A stretch of 64,000 nucleotides of DNA from JAGVSV01 sp050952845 (GTDB lineage Bacteria > Bacillota > Clostridia > Christensenellales > Aristaeellaceae). Under the pieces are notes generated by a model. That model was not told the origin of the DNA, did no database searches, and worked only from the letters and a program-made list of their open reading frames with translations. The stretch covers positions 620,001 through 684,000 of the forward strand of contig JBMNLP010000001.1 of assembly GCA_050952845.1 (NCBI GenBank). Direction: 5' to 3'. Each line of letters starts with the position of its first letter. Position 1 is the first letter of the stretch. Below are positions 8,546 through 17,655 of the stretch, piece after piece. Made by a program: the position numbers and the translations under genes.

Positions 8546-10315
8546 ATGGAACCGTATGCCGTGGCTTGTTCTGCTGGCGGGCGGCCGGCGGATGTGGCGG
8601 CCAATGCCGCGGATATCATGGCTTGTGTTGTGCGTGCGCGGAATACCGGCGCGCGCCTTTTGGTGTTGCCCGAGCTGTGCCTGACAGGTGCCGTGGCAGG
8701 TGACCTGTATCGCTCTACCTTGCTGATTCGTTCGGCAGAAGCTGCCGCGGAGGACATTGCCCTGGCTGCCGGGGACATGGCTTGTGTGCTGGGCATGCCG
8801 CTGCTGCGCGATGGCGTGCTATACAGCGCCGCTGCGGTGGCGCTGGGCGGGAAGATCGTGGCTTATGCCCTGAAGGATCGGCTGACTTCGGCGGAGCGCC
8901 GTTGGTTTGCGCCGGGCGGCGATGCATGCTGTGCGCGCTTTGTTTTGCCGGGTGGGGAAGTAGCTGCCGTCCTGTTTTTATGCGATGCAGCGGCTTTGAT
9001 GGGTGCAGATGTCGATATCCTGGCCATTCTGTCGGCGCAGCCGGCGTCAGCCGGTGCTGCGGCAAGGCGCAGGCTGGCGTTTGCGGAGCTATCGTCAAAT
9101 CCATCCCGCGTAGCGCTGTATGCCAATGCTTCGCTGCATGAATCCACCACCGACATGGTGTTTGACGGCCACGCGCTGATTGCCCGTCATGGCGGCATCA
9201 TCGCCGAGGTACCGCCCTTTGCGCGGGATGCCTGGGCATTGTGCGCCAGGGATGATGCTGCTGTCGCCCCGCCGGAAGCCTTGCCGGAGATGGATCCTGT
9301 CGCCCCCTATATGCCGCTGCCCGGCGCCGCGCGGGATGGCTGGTGTCGCGAAACCATGGAGATCGCTGCCCATGGCCTGGCAGCCCGCATGACGCGCGCC
9401 AATTGCCGTACGCTGACGCTGGGCGTGTCCGGCGGGCTGGACTCGGCGCACGCGTTCCTGCTGAGCTTGCGCGCGCTGGAGATCAATGCCCTGCCCGCTG
9501 ATCGGCTGATCGCGGCATCGCTGCCCGGCTTTGGCAGCTCGGACCGCACGCGGAGCAATGCCCGGCGGCTGATCGAGGCTGCGGGGTTGCCCTACCGCGA
9601 AATCGACATCACTTCCAGCGTGTCGCTGCACTTCAGCGACATCGGCCATTCGGGTACCGCCCATGACGCTGCATATGAAAACGCTCAGGCGCGGGAGCGT
9701 ACCCAGGTGCTGATGGACCTGGCCAACATGTATAACGGGCTCATGGTGGGTCCCGGCGACATGAGCGAGCTGGCGCTGGGGTTTACCACCTATGGCGGCG
9801 ACCATATGAGCATGTATGGTGTCAACGCCGGTTTTTTTAAAAGCCTTATCCGCGCAAACCTTGAATATGCCGCGCGCGCGTGCGATAATGGCGCCACGGC
9901 AGACGTGCTGCGCGATATTCTGGCTACGCCTGTCAGTCCTGAGCTGCTGCCGCCTGAAAAAGGTGACATCGCCCAGCGCACCGAGGAGATCGTCGGCCCC
10001 TACCGGCTGAACGATTTTTATCTCCACCACCTGCTGGCGGATGCTCCGGGGCCGGACATTCTGCTTGCCCGCGCACAAGCAGCCTTTGGCGGAGAGTACT
10101 CTACGGAGGAGCTGCTTCAGCGGATGCGCGGGCTTTACAAGCGGTTTTTTGCGTCCCAGTTCAAGCGCAGCTGCCTGCCGGACGGTCCCCGGGTGCTGGA
10201 CGTATCGCTGTCGCCGCGCGGCGGGCTGATCATGCCCTCCGACGCATCCGCAGCGCTGTGGCTCGGAGAGATTGACCGGCTGATTGCTTTACAAGAAAGG
10301 ACAGATACCGTATGA
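8546..10315 (+). CDS. nadE: Glutamine-dependent NAD+ synthetase
   Basis: Amidates nicotinate adenine dinucleotide to NAD+ with ammonia released from glutamine. The N-terminal nitrilase-type glutaminase domain (about 1-255) shows the Glu of LPELCLTG near 42, a Lys in ALKDRLTS near 109 and the Cys of LFLCDAA near 145. The synthetase domain has the P-loop GVSGGLDSA near 294 and the substrate string GDMSELALGFTTYGGDHMS. The 589 residues are slightly fewer than the typical 640. A purine-rich GGGAGG directly abuts the chosen ATG, so spacing is poor, but no better start exists. ATGA overlap with the next gene. Confidence 0.95.
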   Translation: MEPYAVACSAGGRPADVAANAADIMACVVRARNTGARLLVLPELCLTGAVAGDLYRSTLLIRSAEAAAEDIALAAGDMACVLGMPLLRDGVLYSAAAVALGGKIVAYALKDRLTSAERRWFAPGGDACCARFVLPGGEVAAVLFLCDAAALMGADVDILAILSAQPASAGAAARRRLAFAELSSNPSRVALYANASLHESTTDMVFDGHALIARHGGIIAEVPPFARDAWALCARDDAAVAPPEALPEMDPVAPYMPLPGAARDGWCRETMEIAAHGLAARMTRANCRTLTLGVSGGLDSAHAFLLSLRALEINALPADRLIAASLPGFGSSDRTRSNARRLIEAAGLPYREIDITSSVSLHFSDIGHSGTAHDAAYENAQARERTQVLMDLANMYNGLMVGPGDMSELALGFTTYGGDHMSMYGVNAGFFKSLIRANLEYAARACDNGATADVLRDILATPVSPELLPPEKGDIAQRTEEIVGPYRLNDFYLHHLLADAPGPDILLARAQAAFGGEYSTEELLQRMRGLYKRFFASQFKRSCLPDGPRVLDVSLSPRGGLIMPSDASAALWLGEIDRLIALQERTDTV

Positions 10316-11403
10316 AAAAGACCATCCAAGCCATCTACAAGCGATATGTCATTGACGCCATGAGCGCCATGGCGCTGGGTTTGTTCTCCTCGCTGATCAT
10401 TGGTACCATCCTCGACCAAATGGGCAAGATTCCCTATTTGGGCATCCTTCGGGAATTTGCCGCTGTGGCGATGTCGCCGTATGTTGTGGGCACCGCCATC
10501 GGCTTGGCTGTGGCTTCGGGGCTGAATGCCACAAAGCTGGCGCTGTTTTCAGCGGCGGTATGCGGCGCTGTCGGAAACAAGCTGGCTGGGCCGCTGGGGG
10601 CGTTTTTTGCGGCGGTTGCCGGGGCTGAAACCGGCATGTGGATATACGGTAAAACCAAGCTGGACATTTTAGCTGTGCCCGGCACGGCTATCATAACAGG
10701 CGGGCTGGTGGCTACGGTGCTGTCCGGGCCAATCAATGCTGCCATTGCCGCATTGCAGGAATTTGTCGAAGTCGCTACGCTGCTGCAGCCCATCCCCATG
10801 GGCATTGTGCTGTCGGTGGTATTTGGCATGGTGCTGACGGCGCCGATATCTTCAGCTGCATTGGCTGCTGTGGTGTTCACGGTGCCGGGTGAGCAGGTGC
10901 TCAGCCCCGGGCTGCAGCTGGCGGCAGGCGCTGCAACCGTGGGCTGCTGTGCTCAGATGGTGGGTTTTGCTGTAGCCAGCTACCGGGAGAACGGCGTATC
11001 CGGCTTGGTGTCTCAGGGCATCGGCACATCGATGCTGCAGTTTGGCAACATCATGGCCAAGCCCATCATATGGTTGCCGCCCACGATTGCTTCAGCGATC
11101 ACAGGCCCGATGGCAACCACCTGGTTTCAGATGACCAACATGCCCGGCGCTTACGCAGGCATGGGCACATCCGGCTTGGTTGGCCAGGTGGGCACCTTCC
11201 TGGCCATGACAGACCAGAGCCTATTGTCTGTGGTGTTGCGTGTGCTGCTGCTGCACTTCATTCTGCCTGCGGCGATTACGCTGGCGATCAGCGAGGGCAT
11301 GCGCAAATTGGGTTGGATCAAATATGGCGACATGGCCTTGGCTGGCGCACGCCAGGCTACGCCAAAACCGGACAATGTGGAGGAGGACACCAATGAACAA
11401 TAA
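10312..11403 (+). CDS. Stand-alone EIIC-like membrane transporter (PTS_EIIC_2 type)
   Basis: A very hydrophobic 363-residue protein with about ten membrane segments. The phrases MGALGLFSSLIIG-like near the N terminus, AAGAATVGCCAQMVGFAV, GIGTSMLQFGNI and MGTSGLVGQVGT resemble the PF13303 family of EIIC-like proteins. No EIIA or EIIB domain is fused or nearby, so PTS phosphotransfer is doubtful. It overlaps nadE by 4 bp and pncB by 11 bp, so it is made together with two NAD-salvage enzymes. I infer a substrate related to nicotinate or nicotinamide; the sequence alone does not show this. Family call is fairly secure, function is open. Confidence 0.8.
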   Translation: MKKTIQAIYKRYVIDAMSAMALGLFSSLIIGTILDQMGKIPYLGILREFAAVAMSPYVVGTAIGLAVASGLNATKLALFSAAVCGAVGNKLAGPLGAFFAAVAGAETGMWIYGKTKLDILAVPGTAIITGGLVATVLSGPINAAIAALQEFVEVATLLQPIPMGIVLSVVFGMVLTAPISSAALAAVVFTVPGEQVLSPGLQLAAGAATVGCCAQMVGFAVASYRENGVSGLVSQGIGTSMLQFGNIMAKPIIWLPPTIASAITGPMATTWFQMTNMPGAYAGMGTSGLVGQVGTFLAMTDQSLLSVVLRVLLLHFILPAAITLAISEGMRKLGWIKYGDMALAGARQATPKPDNVEEDTNEQ

Positions 11404-12835
11404 CAACCTGACCATGCTCACGGACCTGTATGAGCTGACCATGATGTACGGGTATATGAAAAACGGCATGGATAAGCGCCGCGCCGTGTTTGACATGTTT
11501 TACCGCCAGCGGCCGGGTACTTCAGCTTATTCAGTGATGGCGGGCGTGGAGCAGCTGCGTGACTATATCGAAAATTTGAACTTCGAAGAGGAGGACATCG
11601 CATACCTTCGCTCGCTGAACCTGTTTGACGAAGTATTCCTGGACAGGCTGCGCAATTTCCATTTTACAGGTGACATTGACGCCGTGCCCGAAGGCACCAT
11701 CATCTTCCCAAGCGAGCCCATCATCACCGTCGATGGCCCGCTGTTTGAAGTGCAGCTGATTGAAACCGCTCTGTTGAACCTCATCGGCCATCAGACGCTG
11801 ATTGCCACCAAGGCCAACCGCATCGCGCGCGCAGCCGATGGGGACAGCGTGATGGAGTTTGGCCTGCGACGTGCGCAGGGACCGGATGCCGGCATATACG
11901 GTGCCCGCGCCGCCGTGGTGGGCGGCTGCACATCCACCAGCAACGTCATGACGGGCAAGTGGTTTGACATCCCCGTCAGCGGCACGCATGCTCACAGCTG
12001 GGTCATGAGCTTTGAAAGCGAAATCGAGGCGTTCCGCGCCTATGCCCGCTGCTTTCCGGACAAGTGTATGCTGCTGGTCGATACTTATGATTCGCTGCGC
12101 AGCGGCATGCCCAACGCCATCACTGTCTTTCAGGAGCTGCGCGCCAAAGGGCATGAACCATACGGCATCCGGCTTGACTCCGGCGACCTGGCGTATCTGA
12201 GCCGTGAGGCGCGCAGGATGCTGGATGAGGCCGGCTTTACCAGGGCTGTCATCTGTGCCAGCAACGATCTGGACGAATATCTCATCCGCGACCTGAAGCA
12301 GCAGGGTGCCCGGATCGACCTGTGGGGTGTGGGCACGCGGCTGATCACCAGCGCCGACAACCACGCGCTGGGCGGCGTCTATAAAATGAGCGCCATCGAC
12401 GAGAATGGCACGCTGGCGCCACGCATGAAGCGCTCGGACAATCCCGTCAAGAGGACATTGCCCGGCAAGAAGAGCCTGTACCGTCTGTATGACCGGGACG
12501 GTATGGCTGTTGCGGATTATATCACCCTCCACGACGAAACCTTTGACGTATCCCAGCCGTTGACTATCTTCGATCCCAACGAAACCTGGAAGCGGATGAC
12601 GCTGACGGAGTATACCATGCGCCCGCTGCAGGCGCCGCTGTTTCGCGGCGGCAAGCCCGTAGGGGACAGGCCGTCCCTGGCGGAGATCGGCGCCTACCGC
12701 CAGCAGGAGGAGAAGACTTTCTGGGATCAGTACCTCCGCCTCATGAATCCGCACGAGTTTAAGGTGGACCTGTCTGACAAACTGTGGAACCTGCGCAACG
12801 ACATGCTGCAGGAAGGGGAAGGCGGCGCGCTTTGA
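11393..12835 (+). CDS. pncB: Nicotinate phosphoribosyltransferase
   Basis: Converts nicotinate and PRPP to nicotinate mononucleotide, the entry to the Preiss-Handler NAD pathway. The 480-residue product starts MNNNNLTMLTDLYELTM, typical of the family. It has the autophosphorylated histidine region GTHAHSWVMSF near 197, VDTYDSLRSG, and RLDSGDLAYLS near 260. I take the ATG 7 nt after GGAGGA rather than upstream in-frame codons inside the transporter gene. Next to nadE this makes a two-enzyme salvage route from nicotinate, lacking only nadD here. Confidence 0.95.
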   Translation: MNNNNLTMLTDLYELTMMYGYMKNGMDKRRAVFDMFYRQRPGTSAYSVMAGVEQLRDYIENLNFEEEDIAYLRSLNLFDEVFLDRLRNFHFTGDIDAVPEGTIIFPSEPIITVDGPLFEVQLIETALLNLIGHQTLIATKANRIARAADGDSVMEFGLRRAQGPDAGIYGARAAVVGGCTSTSNVMTGKWFDIPVSGTHAHSWVMSFESEIEAFRAYARCFPDKCMLLVDTYDSLRSGMPNAITVFQELRAKGHEPYGIRLDSGDLAYLSREARRMLDEAGFTRAVICASNDLDEYLIRDLKQQGARIDLWGVGTRLITSADNHALGGVYKMSAIDENGTLAPRMKRSDNPVKRTLPGKKSLYRLYDRDGMAVADYITLHDETFDVSQPLTIFDPNETWKRMTLTEYTMRPLQAPLFRGGKPVGDRPSLAEIGAYRQQEEKTFWDQYLRLMNPHEFKVDLSDKLWNLRNDMLQEGEGGAL

Positions 12836-12886
12836 GCTCGTTGGAGCACCCGCGCCGGCGCCAAAAAACATAGATAGGAGAGCATG

Positions 12887-13372
12887 ATGTCGATTCAACG
12901 TGTGCGCGAAGCGTTTCAGGCCTTAGGCATTGCGGACAGGATCATGGAATTGGATGCGTCCAGCGCCACGGTGCCGCTGGCTGCCAAGGCACTGGGCTGC
13001 GAGGAAGCCCGCATTGCCAAAACGCTGTCGTTTCTGGTGGCGGGCGCCCCGGTGCTGATTGTCACCGCGGGCGATGTCCGGGTGGATAACCGCAAGTTCA
13101 AGGACCGGTTTCAGTCCAAAGCTGTCATGCTGACCCCTGAGCAGGCTGAGCAGATGGTAGGTCATGCCGTGGGCGGTGTGTGCCCCTTTGCTGTCAAAGC
13201 TGGCGTCAGCGTATGGCTCGACAGCTCGTTGAAGCGCTTTACCAGCGTATACCCGGCCTGTGGCAGTGCCAACAGCGCCATTGAACTCACCATCCCCGAG
13301 TTGGAGCGATATGCAGGCAGCCTGGGATGGGTGGATGTATGCAAACCCATGAAAACAGAGGCAGCGCCATGA
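12887..13372 (+). CDS. YbaK/EbsC-type aminoacyl-tRNA deacylase
   Basis: A 161-residue protein of the YbaK fold, which hydrolyses mischarged tRNAs such as Cys-tRNAPro in trans. Recognisable phrases are RIAKTLSFLV, VDNRKFKDRF with the conserved lysine, and GHAVGGVCPF near the substrate loop. Two adjacent ATGs compete; the second has better spacing (4 nt) from AGGAGAG. It lies 51 bp after pncB and shares ATGA with degV, so it probably belongs to the same transcript. Exact tRNA specificity cannot be read from the sequence. Confidence 0.88.
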   Translation: MSIQRVREAFQALGIADRIMELDASSATVPLAAKALGCEEARIAKTLSFLVAGAPVLIVTAGDVRVDNRKFKDRFQSKAVMLTPEQAEQMVGHAVGGVCPFAVKAGVSVWLDSSLKRFTSVYPACGSANSAIELTIPELERYAGSLGWVDVCKPMKTEAAP

Positions 13373-14214
13373 TCCGCATCATCGCAGACAGCACCTGCGA
13401 TCTCAGCCCCGACGAGCTTGAGGCGCTTGATATTGAAACCGTGCCTCTGACCATCATGATCTCGGGCAAGGTTTACCGTGATTGCATCGACATCACCCAC
13501 GACGAGCTATACCAGCGGATGCGCCTGGCGGAAGAGCCGATCACCACGTCTCAGGTAAACCCGATGGAGTTTGAGGCTGCGTTTGCGCCGCATGTGCAGC
13601 AAGGTGATGAGGTGGTGGCGCTGACCATTGGTTCAGGCTTCAGCGCTACATATTCTTCAGCGCTGGCAGCAGCGGCTATGACGGATAAAACTCGCGTCCA
13701 TGTGGTGGACACGGGTACGGGGTCCTTCGGTGCAGCGCTGCTGCTACGTGAAGCAGCCCGCCTGCGTGATGCAGGCGCGCACACTGCCGGGCAAATCGCC
13801 GATGCCATCCGCGCCATCGCGCCGCGCGTGCGGCTGTATGGTGTGGTCGATACGCTGAAACGCCTGCGCCTTTCGGGCCGTCTGTCCGGCGGCGCTGCCA
13901 TGATCGGCAACCTGCTGGGCATCAAGCCTCTGCTGCGCGTGCAGAACGGGAAGCTCGAGCCTGCCGGTATCGCCCGCGGCGACAACGGCGCCAGAAAAGC
14001 CCTGCTTCGCTATTTTCTGGATGAAAAGGCTGACCTCAGCCATGGCATCGCTTTTGCCGCTGCCGACGCCAAAGAACGCCTGGCTGCCTGTGTCGAGGCC
14101 TTTCGCCCTTACATCGACAAAGCCCGCATATTCACCGGTAGCATCGGCGCTGCGATCGGCGCACACACCGGCCCCGGCGTGATCGGAGTAGCCTGGCTGG
14201 TCAACCAGGGATAG
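13369..14214 (+). CDS. DegV-family fatty-acid-binding protein
   Basis: DegV proteins bind a fatty acid and in several Bacillota serve the fatty-acid kinase FakA as FakB. The 281-residue product begins MIRIIADSTCDLSPDE, the family N terminus, followed by TTSQVNP and SGFSATYSSA, which lie at the fatty-acid carboxylate site in FakB proteins. GRLSGGAAMIGNLLGIKPLL is also diagnostic. The start at the ATGA overlap with the YbaK gene is preferred over an in-frame upstream ATG. No fakA is in the window. Convergent with the aldo/keto reductase, 27 bp apart. Confidence 0.93.
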   Translation: MIRIIADSTCDLSPDELEALDIETVPLTIMISGKVYRDCIDITHDELYQRMRLAEEPITTSQVNPMEFEAAFAPHVQQGDEVVALTIGSGFSATYSSALAAAAMTDKTRVHVVDTGTGSFGAALLLREAARLRDAGAHTAGQIADAIRAIAPRVRLYGVVDTLKRLRLSGRLSGGAAMIGNLLGIKPLLRVQNGKLEPAGIARGDNGARKALLRYFLDEKADLSHGIAFAAADAKERLAACVEAFRPYIDKARIFTGSIGAAIGAHTGPGVIGVAWLVNQG

Positions 14215-14241
14215 GGAAGGCTCCTGCCGAGTCCTATCTCT

Positions 14242-15219
14242 CTATCTGCAATAGTTGGTATCCTCCCGCAGGTAGGCGATTTGTTCGGGTGTTAAATGGA
14301 GGTCGGCAGCCGAAACGCTGTCCTTAACCTGTTCAACGGTGCGGCTGCCGATGATGGCAAAAGAAGGGAACGGCTGGTTCAGCACATAGCCAAGCGTCAC
14401 ATCGCCCAACTTTGCGTCCAGGTCGGCTGCCAGCCGGGCAGCCCGCTGGTACCGGCTTTTGTTTACGGGGCTTCCATATACAGCTTTCAGCTGCACGCTC
14501 ATCGCAGTCGGCGCTTTGGCATATTTCTGGAAGTAGCCTTTTGCCTGCGATTCATAGGCAACAGCTGCCATGCCGCTTTGGCAGTGGAAGGCTTCCGTTT
14601 CGGCGTCCATGGCACGCAGCAGAGGATCGGCTGCCTCCGACAAGTCCGGCACCGCAAAGCTCCACATCAGCTGGTTAGCGCAAAAGCCATGCTTTCCCGC
14701 CTTGGCAGCGTAAGCCTGCGCGGCAGCGATGCGGGCAGGGTGCCAGTTGGATGCGGCAAAATATCTGATCCTGCCTTCCCGGACAAAGCCGTTCATGTAG
14801 TCGATGATGGTTTCCACCGGTATGGAGGGATCATCCCTGTGGAGGTAGTACAGATCGATGCAGCCGCATCCCAGCGCCGAGAGGCTTTCATCCAGGTCTC
14901 TGGACACCGCATCGCGTTGCAGGCGCGGTTTGATCATGTTGTCAAGCGGCGGGTGTGCGCCTTTGGAGGTGATGATGATCTCGTCCTGCAATCCGCGGGA
15001 TTTGATCCACTTCCCTATGTTGATGTCGCATACATTCTTTCCCGACGGGAGCCACTTGCCATATACGTTGGCGGAATCAATAAAGTTTCCACCCAGCTCA
15101 TAATAGGCATCCAGCAGCTGGAACACAGCTTCATCGTCATTCTCCCTGCTCAACGGACCGCCGCCCATGCAGATGACGGAAGGCTTCAGATTGGTGCCCG
15201 GTATTGCGCGGTAGCGCAT
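14242..15219 (-). CDS. Aldo/keto reductase
   Basis: NAD(P)H-dependent reductase of the AKR TIM-barrel fold, 325 residues from the start MRYRAIPGTNLKPSVIC. The tetrad residues appear as D and Y in NFIDSANVYG, K in IITSKGAH, and a catalytic His in YYLHRDDP. The C-terminal cofactor part includes PSFAIIGSRTVEQV. The open frame extends upstream but that part overlaps the stop of the neighbour, and AGGGGTGG precedes this ATG. It lies 23 bp downstream of the URO-D-like gene and is probably co-transcribed. Substrate is likely a sugar or steroid-like carbonyl; not determinable. Confidence 0.9.
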   Translation of the reverse strand: MRYRAIPGTNLKPSVICMGGGPLSRENDDEAVFQLLDAYYELGGNFIDSANVYGKWLPSGKNVCDINIGKWIKSRGLQDEIIITSKGAHPPLDNMIKPRLQRDAVSRDLDESLSALGCGCIDLYYLHRDDPSIPVETIIDYMNGFVREGRIRYFAASNWHPARIAAAQAYAAKAGKHGFCANQLMWSFAVPDLSEAADPLLRAMDAETEAFHCQSGMAAVAYESQAKGYFQKYAKAPTAMSVQLKAVYGSPVNKSRYQRAARLAADLDAKLGDVTLGYVLNQPFPSFAIIGSRTVEQVKDSVSAADLHLTPEQIAYLREDTNYCR

Positions 15220-15242
15220 AAAACCACCCCTTTGTATGTATT

Positions 15243-16334
15243 TTATGGTGTGAACCATTCGTGTAGCAAGGCGACTCTTTCCTGAAGAAGTGCTCTGCCG
15301 GTGCCGGTATAATCTGCTGGCCACACTCCAGTTATAGTTGGCTGGATGCGATACCTCATCGCGATTGAATTTTGTACGGCGTCCTTTGCCTTTTCAAAGG
15401 GGCACAGGAATATGTAAACTAAATCACGCTGTGCGCCAGCTGCTATCAATTGCTCTGCGCTCATCTGACTGGCATTGATTCCCCGAAGCCCTTCTACCTT
15501 GCATAATGCTTGGATAACTTGCGTAAAATCGCCACAGGAGTGCACGGTGATTCCACCCATTTCCTTTGATATGCGTTCGAGTGTTTCTTTATACCAACGC
15601 AGAAAAAAGTTCTCTGACAGCATGACCAGCGAATCTGCTGACAGTGTTGCGCCATTATCTGACGGCACCCAGTCCCACGCATACAGGTGGGTTGGAATCA
15701 GTGTGTTGCCTAATATCCGCTTTTGTTCATTCCAAAGCAACAAAAATCCGTCGGTTACACGATTCATCAGGAAAAAGTACAGATCCTCATTTTCGTATGC
15801 GGACACCAGCACGTTGTCGTAGCCCCATAACTGGCCGCAAACATCCATTGGCCCTTGCATGTCGCAGATGTGAACAGCTACCTCTCCTTCTGTTTCATCC
15901 GCATAATAACGCTGGGCGTCAAGCCAGTTTTTTGCCGGCGTACCGGGAAGAATTTGAGGTTCGGGCAGTGCCCATACAGAGGCTTTGTCGGTCAGCAGCC
16001 TTGTACTGGAGAGATCGTTTCCTGTTATAAGTTCCTTGGCACCAAACAGGCTGGGCATGGCGCCCATGTGACAGCCGGTAAAGAAGCCCGGTATAAAGTC
16101 ATCATCCGCGATACCACGCCTGATAAAAGTATCCAGATACCGGTCCAATCCTTCTTTTGGGTTATAAATATCATCATAATATGAAAAATCAGGTGGGTTT
16201 AAAACAAATGGTAACCGATCAATCGGCTCTTCATGATGCCATAGCCGCCGGATGCGTTCTTTGCTGCGGGTGATCCTGTCGGGCGTGTATATGTCGTGCA
16301 AGCGGTTTAGCTTTTCCCGGATTTCTCTGCGCAT
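15243..16334 (-). CDS. Uroporphyrinogen decarboxylase-like protein
   Basis: A 363-residue protein of the URO-D fold. Such proteins outside the heme pathway include corrinoid methyltransferases of the MtaA/CmuA kind and many of unknown reaction. Supporting strings are DRLPFVLNPPDFSYY near the N terminus, HICDMQGPMD, GGITVHSCGDFTQV (metal-type HSCGD) and a C-terminal TITGVWPAD. It lacks the extended N-terminal RFS arginines of true HemE, and no heme genes are near. AAGGAG precedes the start. It diverges from the ABC importer and runs into the aldo/keto reductase, so it may act on the imported compound. Confidence 0.8.
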   Translation of the reverse strand: MRREIREKLNRLHDIYTPDRITRSKERIRRLWHHEEPIDRLPFVLNPPDFSYYDDIYNPKEGLDRYLDTFIRRGIADDDFIPGFFTGCHMGAMPSLFGAKELITGNDLSSTRLLTDKASVWALPEPQILPGTPAKNWLDAQRYYADETEGEVAVHICDMQGPMDVCGQLWGYDNVLVSAYENEDLYFFLMNRVTDGFLLLWNEQKRILGNTLIPTHLYAWDWVPSDNGATLSADSLVMLSENFFLRWYKETLERISKEMGGITVHSCGDFTQVIQALCKVEGLRGINASQMSAEQLIAAGAQRDLVYIFLCPFEKAKDAVQNSIAMRYRIQPTITGVWPADYTGTGRALLQERVALLHEWFTP

Positions 16335-16573
16335 GGTTTCTCCTTTTGCGATGTGGTTTGTGGCGGCTTGTTTCCTTGCTAGTGGTGGTGTCTTGCTCGT
16401 TCCGTGCCCGGCGCGCGCTTGACAGGACAGATTTATTCATGATAACCTCTGGTGCAGGAGAAAACGTATCACAGGGAAGTGCAGCTGTCAAGCCAAGCCT
16501 GTAATGCTCTGTGTAGCTGTATGGTTGTTTTGTTTTCTCTCGTACACGACAATTACTCGCCAACATCAACCAG

Positions 16574-16586
16574 TGGCATAATGCCA
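16574..16586. promoter_or_regulatory. Palindrome TGGCAT-A-ATGCCA in the divergent control region
   Basis: A perfect 6-bp inverted repeat around a single A lies 44 bp before the start of the ABC operon, in the 295-bp gap separating it from the divergent URO-D-like gene. The position suits an operator for a dimeric repressor. No convincing -35/-10 pair is visible in this gap; TTGTTT-17 bp-GACAAT at about 16526-16554 is the best I find and is weak. Confidence 0.4.
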
Positions 16587-16629
16587 GGTTTTTGTACCGC
16601 TGGTACTGGTATAAATGGGGAGGATGCGC

Positions 16630-17646
16630 ATGGCTCAGGCACTCCAAATGGAAAACAAAAACAATCTCATCGAGGTGCGTGACCTTGTTGTTAGGTTTCG
16701 TACCGATGAAGGGATCGTCAGCGCAGTAAATTCCGTTAGCTACGATATTCCCATTGGCGAAACGGTTGGCACTGTGGGTGAGAGCGGCTGCGGCAAATCC
16801 GTTACATCTAATGCCATCATGCGCATTTTGCCCGAAAATGGCTGGATCGTGTCCGGCAGCATCTTGTTTAACTCCAACCTGGGTGTATTCGACATCGCCA
16901 GCCTGCCAGAGAAGGACAAACGGCTTGAGCAACTGCATGGCAGGGAAATGGCGATGATCTTTCAGGAACCAATGACCTCATTTTGTCCCGTCTATACCAT
17001 TGGCAACCAAATTATCGAGAGCATACGCCTGCACACGCAGGTACCCAAGTCAGAATGGAGAAACTATGCCATTGAACTGTTGCGCAAGGTGAAAATATCC
17101 AAGCCGGAGCAGCGTGTGGACGAATATCCTTATCAATTGTCCGGTGGCATGCGCCAACGTGCGATGATTGCCATGGCCATTGCCAGCAATCCCCGGCTGC
17201 TGATCGCTGATGAGCCAACCACATCCCTTGACGTCACCGTGCAGGCGCAAATCCTCGACCTGCTCAAGGACCTGCAGGAGGAGATGGGAATGTCGATGCT
17301 GATGATCAACCATAACTTTGGTATCATCGCTGAAACCTGTGACAGCGTGGCTGTGATGTACCTGGGGCGCATCATGGAGAGTGCCTCTACAGCCGATTTG
17401 CTTGAAAACCCAAAGCACCCGTACACTATCGATTTATTTGAGTCCATTCCCCAGGTAACGGATGCACGCGGTCGCAAGCTTTCCTACATCAAGGGCAGCG
17501 TGCCGGATGCTTATTCCATCCCTAAAGGCTGTTCGTATCATCCGCGCTGCAAGCGAATGATTAAGGGGTTATGTGACGAACAGATTCCCCCAGTGACTGA
17601 TCTGGGAAACAGCCATGTGGCAAGCTGTTTTTGCCTTGATGCATAG
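16630..17646 (+). CDS. Oligopeptide-type ABC importer ATPase (OppD-like)
   Basis: ATPase of a family-5 solute ABC importer, 338 residues. Walker A is GESGCGKS near 50, signature LSGGMRQR near 170, Walker B LLIADEPTTSLD near 190. The C-terminal extension with cysteine-rich SYHPRCKRMIKGLC is the oligopeptide-transporter tail, which in related proteins can hold an iron-sulfur cluster. The ATG with 6-nt spacing from GGGGAGG is chosen over an ATG that lies inside that site. First of six co-directional genes. This subfamily imports peptides, nickel or oligosaccharides. Confidence 0.93.
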   Translation: MAQALQMENKNNLIEVRDLVVRFRTDEGIVSAVNSVSYDIPIGETVGTVGESGCGKSVTSNAIMRILPENGWIVSGSILFNSNLGVFDIASLPEKDKRLEQLHGREMAMIFQEPMTSFCPVYTIGNQIIESIRLHTQVPKSEWRNYAIELLRKVKISKPEQRVDEYPYQLSGGMRQRAMIAMAIASNPRLLIADEPTTSLDVTVQAQILDLLKDLQEEMGMSMLMINHNFGIIAETCDSVAVMYLGRIMESASTADLLENPKHPYTIDLFESIPQVTDARGRKLSYIKGSVPDAYSIPKGCSYHPRCKRMIKGLCDEQIPPVTDLGNSHVASCFCLDA

Positions 17647-17655
17647 GAGGAAAAC

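Noticed and set aside
14210..14240. Inverted repeat GATAGG...CCTATC between degV and the aldo/keto reductase
   Set aside because: Arms are short, the interior does not pair well and no T-run follows; not called a terminator.
16231..16938. Minus-strand frame across the URO-D/ABC control region
   Set aside because: Overlaps the start of the URO-D-like gene and the ABC ATPase on the other strand, with low-complexity basic residues and no site.
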